The position numbers and the translations under genes are program-made. The notes under the pieces were generated by a model that saw only the letters and a program-made list of their open reading frames with translations, was not told the DNA's origin and did not search any database. 35,480 nt of DNA from Neoalteromonas arenosi (GTDB lineage: Bacteria; Pseudomonadota; Gammaproteobacteria; Enterobacterales; Alteromonadaceae): the NCBI RefSeq assembly GCF_030362855.1, contig NZ_JAUCBP010000014.1:1-35480 (forward strand), in the 5' to 3' direction. Shown piece by piece: positions 30,867-35,480 of this stretch. Numbering within the stretch: position 1 is the stretch's first letter; each line of letters opens with the position of its first letter.

Positions 30867-31919
30867 TTAGAAGGGTTGGCTAAATTGTTGTAATACTTCG
30901 TGAACCTCTGCAAGCTGCTGATCCGTTAGCGTGATTGAAAACGCCGCAATATTTTCTTCCAGCTGTGCCAACGTAGTAGCACCAATGATAGTAGACGTTA
31001 CGCCGTCCACTTGACGGCACCAGGCCAATGCCAATTGGCTAGGCGTGATCCCAAAATCATTAGCCAAGGCGACGTAACGAGCGATAGCTTGGTTTGCCAT
31101 GGCGGTATCGCGGAATAAACCTTGTCGCTGCACCATGGTCCAGCGGCTACCAGCGGGACGTTCACCGTTGAGGTACTTGCCAGACAATGCCCCGCCCGCG
31201 AGTGGCGACCAAGGCAAGTAGGCAACATCCTCTAAAACACATGTCTCAATCAGGTACGGCCAATCTTTAAGATGGATAAGACTGAATTCGTTTTGAATAG
31301 ATACTGGACGCGGCACATTTAACTCACTACACAGCTGCAAAAAGGTGTGAATGCCCCAAGGCGTCTCATCAGACAGCCCCCAGTGACGGATCTTACCGGC
31401 TTTTATCTCTTCACCAAGCGCGATGACCAACTCTCGCATCGTGTCTCTTTCGCGGTCAGCATCGATTTTGCTCGGCCGGACTTGGTTCGGCCAATGGGTA
31501 CCAAAATGGGCGGTGGGACGGTTAGCCCAGTGCAGCTGATACACATCGACATAGTCGGTTTGCAAGCGCTCCAATGAGGCGTCCAGTGCCACGGGTAACG
31601 CTTTGCCTGTCATGCGTTCGCCACCGCGAATATAGCCAATTCCCGGCCCAGCTATTTTGCTCATTATGATCAATGCTTGGCGCTGCGCGGGGTGGCGAGA
31701 CAACCAATCACCAATAACGCGTTCCGTATCGCCATACGTCTCCTTATTTGGCGGTACCGGGTACATCTCGGCGGTATCGATAAAATTAATCTGCGTGTCA
31801 ATAGCCCGCTGAATTTGTTGATCAGCATCGTGTTGATTATTTTGAATACCCCAGGTCATAGAGCCTAAACAAATTTCAGAGACCGTTAGACCACTACTTC
31901 CCAAAGGATTAAATCGCAT
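30867..31919 (-). CDS. tas: NADP(H)-dependent aldo/keto reductase, Tas family
   Basis: 350 aa, a TIM-barrel aldo/keto reductase. The tetrad is complete: D48 (NFIDTAEMY), Y53, K88 (IIMSKIA) and H130 (VYQLHW). The opening LGSSGLTVSEICLGSMTWG, the Tas-specific insertion QLHWANRPTAHFG and the cofactor block IIGATTLAQLEENI match E. coli Tas, an uncharacterised NADPH-dependent reductase that suppresses tyrosine auxotrophy. Cytoplasmic. It stands alone between the cotransporter and the diguanylate cyclase operon. Confidence 0.93.
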   Translation of the reverse strand: MRFNPLGSSGLTVSEICLGSMTWGIQNNQHDADQQIQRAIDTQINFIDTAEMYPVPPNKETYGDTERVIGDWLSRHPAQRQALIIMSKIAGPGIGYIRGGERMTGKALPVALDASLERLQTDYVDVYQLHWANRPTAHFGTHWPNQVRPSKIDADRERDTMRELVIALGEEIKAGKIRHWGLSDETPWGIHTFLQLCSELNVPRPVSIQNEFSLIHLKDWPYLIETCVLEDVAYLPWSPLAGGALSGKYLNGERPAGSRWTMVQRQGLFRDTAMANQAIARYVALANDFGITPSQLALAWCRQVDGVTSTIIGATTLAQLEENIAAFSITLTDQQLAEVHEVLQQFSQPF

Positions 31920-31981
31920 GCTTAGTGTACCTTATCCATTAATTGTAAAAGAGAATACGTCAGTACGGCAGATTCGATTAC

Positions 31982-33568
31982 TTAAACCGCATGTTTGATT
32001 GCAAAAGCGTCGCGACCGCCTTGCTTAACTTCGTACATGGTTTCATCGGCCAATTGCAGCATATTGTCGAGTACCTGTGTAGGGCTATCGGTGTGGACAA
32101 TGCCGATACTACCGCCAATTTGGCAAGTAATCGTAGGACTCACATTTACGGGCGTGCGCAATTCACCCAAGATAAGCTCAGCCAGCGAAGACAACGCCTC
32201 TTCATCCAACTGGCTTTGTTTAAAGCCGATTACGAATTCATCGCCCCCCCACCGTACGCAAATATCTGATTGGGTATTGAAATGGCGTTTAAGACGCTGC
32301 GCCATGGTCACCAAAACTTCGTCACCCACATCGTGCCCATAGGTATCATTAACCGGTTTAAAGCGATCTAAATCGACCATCATCAAAACAAACTGAGCGC
32401 CTTTCTGCTGGACCTGAGCAAGTGACTGTTTGAGTGCTAACTCGCCAGAACGACGGTTGCGTAAGCCCGTGAGAGAATCGTGATCGGCTTCAAACCGTGT
32501 TTGCTGTTCGCGTTGAATACGGTCGGTAACATCGTAGGCGATGACTTCAATTAAAGTCGATTGATCAAGACGCCTTTTAACCCGCTGTTCACTCACTTTA
32601 GCCAGCAAACAATGGACATAGCGCTTTTCATCATTATGCATATATTCTAGGTCTAAACTGAGTTGTCCCAACGCTTCTACGGTCCGCATTTGCTGCAACG
32701 TCTCAGTAACGCGATCTTCATCACTAAATAATTCTGGGAACAGCTGACCTTCTTGAATCTGCTCAAATAGGCTTTGCATCGCCTTATTCATGGTGATCAA
32801 TCGGTTGTCGGCACCAATCAAGCCAATACCGGCACTGGCTTGTTCAAACAATAGCCTAAACCGCTGCTCAAGCCTTTGTGTCCGTTCGCGCAAAATACGT
32901 TCGGTTTGCAAGTTTTGTTTTAATGCAATCATCAAGGCATTGATGCCGCTGATTAACACGCCCAACTCATCGCGCTTGCGATAGCCGATATCAATAGGCT
33001 GCATTGATTCAGGCAAATTGGGATCGACCGAGGAGAAGCCTTGGGTAAGTTTTTGGATTGGACTGGTCAAACGGCGATGGACGAATAGCGCGACCGCGCC
33101 AGTAGTCAATAAACTCAGTAGCATCAACGCTAGCGCATTTTGCAAACCACTTTGGCGGGCTTCAGTTTGACTATATCGATCATCGGGGAAGATCACTAAA
33201 TGGCCAATCACTTCGTCACCGGAGAAGGGATGGATAAGATCAATCCTTATGGCTTCACCAGCCTGGGTTAAATCACCAGCCTGCAACGCCATATATTCAA
33301 AATTAGTGATTGATGCCGCAGCCACTAGATTACTAGCCACCAAGCCATTGATAATTTCTAAGCCTAAGTCATCGTCTTCCAAGTAAGCCGCTATCGCCGA
33401 CGTCTTCTCTGCTCGACGAGCAAGCTGATCAACCATCTCGCTGTTCAAACCGATTTGGCGGTCAAGGTTATACCAATAAGTCACCGACGCAGTTAACAAC
33501 GACAATATGATTGCCACTAAAGCAATTGTCAGCGCAACTCGGATGTATAATTTTTGACTTAAATGCAA
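31982..33568 (-). CDS. Membrane diguanylate cyclase with HAMP-PAS-GGDEF
   Basis: 528 aa. TM1 (about 10-32) and TM2 (about 143-165) bracket a periplasmic sensor domain of about 110 residues; then HAMP (about 165-220), a PAS domain (about 232-350) and GGDEF. The catalytic motif is intact (WGGDEF, 440-445), with metal-binding D399 (MVDLDRF) and the GHDVGDEVL segment, so it should make cyclic di-GMP from two GTP. The I-site position reads TQSD (432-435) instead of RxxD, so classic product inhibition is probably absent. No EAL domain. Last gene of an operon with an outer-membrane barrel (12-nt gap) and a PstS-like periplasmic protein, which could supply its signal. Confidence 0.93.
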   Translation of the reverse strand: MHLSQKLYIRVALTIALVAIILSLLTASVTYWYNLDRQIGLNSEMVDQLARRAEKTSAIAAYLEDDDLGLEIINGLVASNLVAAASITNFEYMALQAGDLTQAGEAIRIDLIHPFSGDEVIGHLVIFPDDRYSQTEARQSGLQNALALMLLSLLTTGAVALFVHRRLTSPIQKLTQGFSSVDPNLPESMQPIDIGYRKRDELGVLISGINALMIALKQNLQTERILRERTQRLEQRFRLLFEQASAGIGLIGADNRLITMNKAMQSLFEQIQEGQLFPELFSDEDRVTETLQQMRTVEALGQLSLDLEYMHNDEKRYVHCLLAKVSEQRVKRRLDQSTLIEVIAYDVTDRIQREQQTRFEADHDSLTGLRNRRSGELALKQSLAQVQQKGAQFVLMMVDLDRFKPVNDTYGHDVGDEVLVTMAQRLKRHFNTQSDICVRWGGDEFVIGFKQSQLDEEALSSLAELILGELRTPVNVSPTITCQIGGSIGIVHTDSPTQVLDNMLQLADETMYEVKQGGRDAFAIKHAV

Positions 33569-33580
33569 AGTGATAGACGC

Positions 33581-34882
33581 TTAAAAAACCGTGCTTAAAC
33601 CTAAGTGTACAACATTCATAGAGTGAGGTGTTTTTTCTAATGCAGGGTTGTTGTTCCCGAACGCACCAGAGCCTGGGTAATCAATATCGATGTGATCAAT
33701 TTGGAATTTCATCACCCAGTCATTCGCAAAATCCCATCGCACTCCAGCACTTAACGTTGTTTGATCGATCAGAGGGCCTGTGACTGATGCATCGGCAATT
33801 TCAGCAAGTGCGTTAATCGTGAATGCCAACTCTTGTGGAATACCTGCGGGTAAAGTCGGCGCACTTATGCACGTAGCCTCGTCCTCAGGACTTTGACCAG
33901 AGAGCACTACATAGGGTAATAAATCATCGAAATAGTAACCCACTGAGAGATAGCCAAAACGCGCGCTCGGGAAAAGCAACCAATCAGCACCGTATCGACC
34001 TAATTCAGCCTGAATATTCCAGCGCAGGTCATCGTATTTGAAACCGAATGAGGCAAAATTGGCTCGCTCTCCTTCTGGATCGAACTGCTCCAATAGCTGC
34101 GGTATTTCTGGCCAAAGTGACGTTGGGATCGTAGCTAAGACAGCGGTAAACTGATTGAAAGAATCAAACTGTAAATTGTCACTTCGAGACGACGATAAAC
34201 TCGCTTTAAGTTGCCACGGCCCTCTCGAGTACTCTGCACTAAATGTAACGATATCCTCATAATCTATCCGCAGCCGACCACTATCGCCATTCAAACGCGC
34301 TTGAGACTCACCAACAGTTAAACTAAATTTTGCGAAGCCTGAAAAAATATCGCGCGAATATTGAATGTCGACACCGTCTGTAGAGGCCGCCACAGCCGAA
34401 CTGGAGTAGAAATCCAAAGGTGGCCTGGCCCACGGATAGGCATATCCGACAGTGCGTATATCGGATAACAGGTAGACATTACTGTGCATCCGTCCGGCAC
34501 GGACCGCCCAATTCCGGTGCGGTTTGAAACGAATAAACGCTTTTTCGAAATAGTTACTCCAATCAGTATCCGCTCGGTCTTGAATTACAACTTGCGTGAC
34601 AAAATCCCACTGCGGATCAATTTGCACATTTAGCTGACCGCCGATGACAGAGTCACTGGCAAGGGTAAAATTGTCGCGTGTTTTGTTAAGGAGTGTACTG
34701 CGAAATCGCAACTCATCGTGACTGTGATAAGTTGCCCCTAGCGTAGCAAAGCCGCTAAACGTAACTTCAGCACTGATGCCCACTGTGGGAACTAGCATGG
34801 CCAGCACAATGAACAGTATGCGGCACAAACGAGCAAAGGGAGTGTTCACGGCCGATTTATTGTTGGTCAAACTGATAAACAA
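33581..34882 (-). CDS. Predicted outer-membrane porin-like beta-barrel
   Basis: 433 aa from TTG at 34882, where GGAG sits 7 nt upstream; a GTG at 34849 is the alternative. A signal peptide ends near VGISA-EVTF. The mature chain has a typical porin start (FSGFATLGATYHSHDE), many amphipathic strands, TRDNFTLASDSVIGGQLNVQ, FEKAFIRFKPHRNWAVRAGRM, and a Phe terminus (GLSTVF). The order resembles phosphate/anion porins and related barrels. It overlaps the upstream gene by 26 nt and precedes the diguanylate cyclase by 12 nt. Its role in solute passage or signalling is unknown. Confidence 0.78.
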   Translation of the reverse strand: MFISLTNNKSAVNTPFARLCRILFIVLAMLVPTVGISAEVTFSGFATLGATYHSHDELRFRSTLLNKTRDNFTLASDSVIGGQLNVQIDPQWDFVTQVVIQDRADTDWSNYFEKAFIRFKPHRNWAVRAGRMHSNVYLLSDIRTVGYAYPWARPPLDFYSSSAVAASTDGVDIQYSRDIFSGFAKFSLTVGESQARLNGDSGRLRIDYEDIVTFSAEYSRGPWQLKASLSSSRSDNLQFDSFNQFTAVLATIPTSLWPEIPQLLEQFDPEGERANFASFGFKYDDLRWNIQAELGRYGADWLLFPSARFGYLSVGYYFDDLLPYVVLSGQSPEDEATCISAPTLPAGIPQELAFTINALAEIADASVTGPLIDQTTLSAGVRWDFANDWVMKFQIDHIDIDYPGSGAFGNNNPALEKTPHSMNVVHLGLSTVF

Positions 34883-35318
34883 TCTTCATCTCCGTTGTCA
34901 CTTGGCTGCGCGGCACATAGGCCAGAGTATTAATATCAGTATCTAAATATTGCGCAATTTCCGAGGCAGTCTCTAATTCACGAGGCGGCTTGGCTCGTCC
35001 AGAGAACAGCAAGCGCGACCAGTAAGACCGAATCTTGCGCAAGTCTTGATTAACTAATAACTGATAAAATAATGCCTTTTCCACAGATTCATCTGGAAAG
35101 TCTATAGGGGCAGCGGGTTGACCATTGGGAAAGCTTGAGTAACGGCCCATGTAAATGTCAATAACTTGTTTTTTACTCAGTGCTTCAATGGCATTTCCGG
35201 CGTGAACAACGACCACCAAGCTGTCGCTTGCGTCAGCAGCAACAGCGAATGGCATCGCACTTAGACAAAGGCATAAAAACCAAGTCCGCAGCCGTTGCTT
35301 GAAAAGGTGAAGCATCAT
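34857..35318 (-). CDS. Small periplasmic PstS-like substrate-binding protein
   Basis: 153 aa from ATG at 35318; a start at 35339 would lie only about 13 nt from the inferred transcription start. Signal peptide MMLHLFKQRLRTWFLC...AVA, with cleavage before ADA. The mature domain has VVVVHAGNAIEALSKKQVIDIYMGRYSSFPNGQPAAPID and YWSRLLFSGRAKPPRELETASEIAQYL and LAYVPRSQV, the blocks of short phosphate-binding-like (PBP-like) proteins. These lack a full two-domain cleft and lie next to regulators rather than ABC transporters. It probably binds an anion or acts as a sensory partner. First gene of the operon. Confidence 0.8.
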   Translation of the reverse strand: MMLHLFKQRLRTWFLCLCLSAMPFAVAADASDSLVVVVHAGNAIEALSKKQVIDIYMGRYSSFPNGQPAAPIDFPDESVEKALFYQLLVNQDLRKIRSYWSRLLFSGRAKPPRELETASEIAQYLDTDINTLAYVPRSQVTTEMKIVYQFDQQ

Positions 35319-35359
35319 GAAAGAAAACAACAAATCCATAATGAGGAAGTTAGTCGATA

Positions 35360-35368
35360 ATTATAGCA
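35360..35368 (-). promoter_or_regulatory. Extended -10 promoter of the PstS-like/barrel/GGDEF operon
   Basis: On the minus strand TGCTATAAT is a perfect extended -10 element (TGnTATAAT). No good -35 lies 17 nt upstream, as is usual for extended -10 promoters. Transcription would start near 35352. It is close to the first gene and supports operon transcription from here. Confidence 0.6.
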
Positions 35369-35412
35369 TGGTATCTTGTAAATATGAGGCGTTGCCATTT
35401 TTTACAGGCAAT

Positions 35413-35437
35413 AAAAAAGGCCGCCTAAGCGACCTTT
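35413..35437 (-). terminator. Intrinsic terminator downstream of the right-edge gene
   Basis: On the minus strand AAAGGTCGC and GCGGCCTTT (one G-U pair) form a 9-bp stem with a TTAG loop followed by Ts. It lies 19 nt after the stop of the gene that enters at the right edge. Confidence 0.88.
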
Positions 35438-35456
35438 CTTTAAGATGTCTTAACTA

Positions 35457-35480
35457 TTAGTCAAGGATCTTAGATACAAC
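35457..35480 (-). CDS. 3' end of a gene cut by the window, possibly tuf (EF-Tu)
   Basis: The last 24 bases encode the C-terminus VVSKILD and a TAA on the minus strand. Gammaproteobacterial EF-Tu proteins end in GVVAKI-type sequences (valine pair, Ser/Ala, Lys, Ile), so this fits tuf, and a strong terminator follows directly. With only seven residues visible the identification is tentative. Confidence 0.4.
   Translation of the reverse strand, partial: VVSKILD

Noticed and set aside
1-35480. CRISPR arrays, tRNA or rRNA genes, insertion sequences
   Set aside because: No regularly spaced repeats, cloverleaf candidates, transposase motifs or terminal inverted repeats were found by reading.

Overview
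The window reads as chromosome of a marine gammaproteobacterium, most likely an Alteromonadales relative. Base composition is moderate, with the left end visibly more A+T-rich. The SLC5-fused sensor kinase CrbS with regulator CrbR, the DUF4212/VC_2705-type symporter pair, the DcaP-like porin and the NptA-like phosphate carrier are all typical of Vibrio, Shewanella and Alteromonas relatives. This placement is inferred from gene families only. There is no rRNA, tRNA, insertion sequence, CRISPR array or phage gene.

Positions 1-16178 are accessory-looking: about 28 short genes, all on + except one SDR oxidoreductase. They include seven small lipoproteins, five GNAT acetyltransferases, several 60-150 aa membrane proteins, an HD-domain hydrolase, an HxlR regulator divergent from the SDR gene, a phospholipid/isoprenylcysteine methyltransferase, a P-loop kinase-like protein, an M23 peptidase, a PaiB-like flavoprotein and an orphan sugar-type binding protein. 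Many start with GTG or TTG, gaps are tiny and several genes overlap. The content resembles an integron cassette array, but I see no attC sites. Two coding regions are easily missed: a 59-aa membrane protein at 10587-10766, and a truncated reading frame at the left edge whose Gly-rich 3' end carries the ribosome binding site of the next gene.

Positions 16179-29473 hold an acetate-use module. On the minus strand lie a DEDDh exonuclease, a cNMP/CBS/DUF294 signalling nucleotidyltransferase, a sodium:solute symporter and its DUF4212 partner. Divergent from them is crbS (SLC5-PAS-HisKA-HATPase-REC). A beta-barrel protein, crbR and acs (acetyl-CoA synthetase) follow on minus, and a DcaP-like porin diverges from acs. 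An AGAC-N4-GTCK palindrome occurs twice in the acs/porin intergenic region and once in the symporter/crbS intergenic region, and I propose it as a candidate regulon operator. The logic would be: CrbS senses, CrbR activates acs and probably the uptake genes, and Acs turns acetate into acetyl-CoA.

Positions 29490-35456 hold an Na/Pi cotransporter, a Tas-type aldo/keto reductase, and a three-gene minus-strand operon: a small PstS-like periplasmic protein, an outer-membrane barrel and a membrane diguanylate cyclase. This operon looks like a sensory unit and is the best candidate here for an under-described system. At the right edge are a terminator and eight codons that may be the 3' end of tuf.
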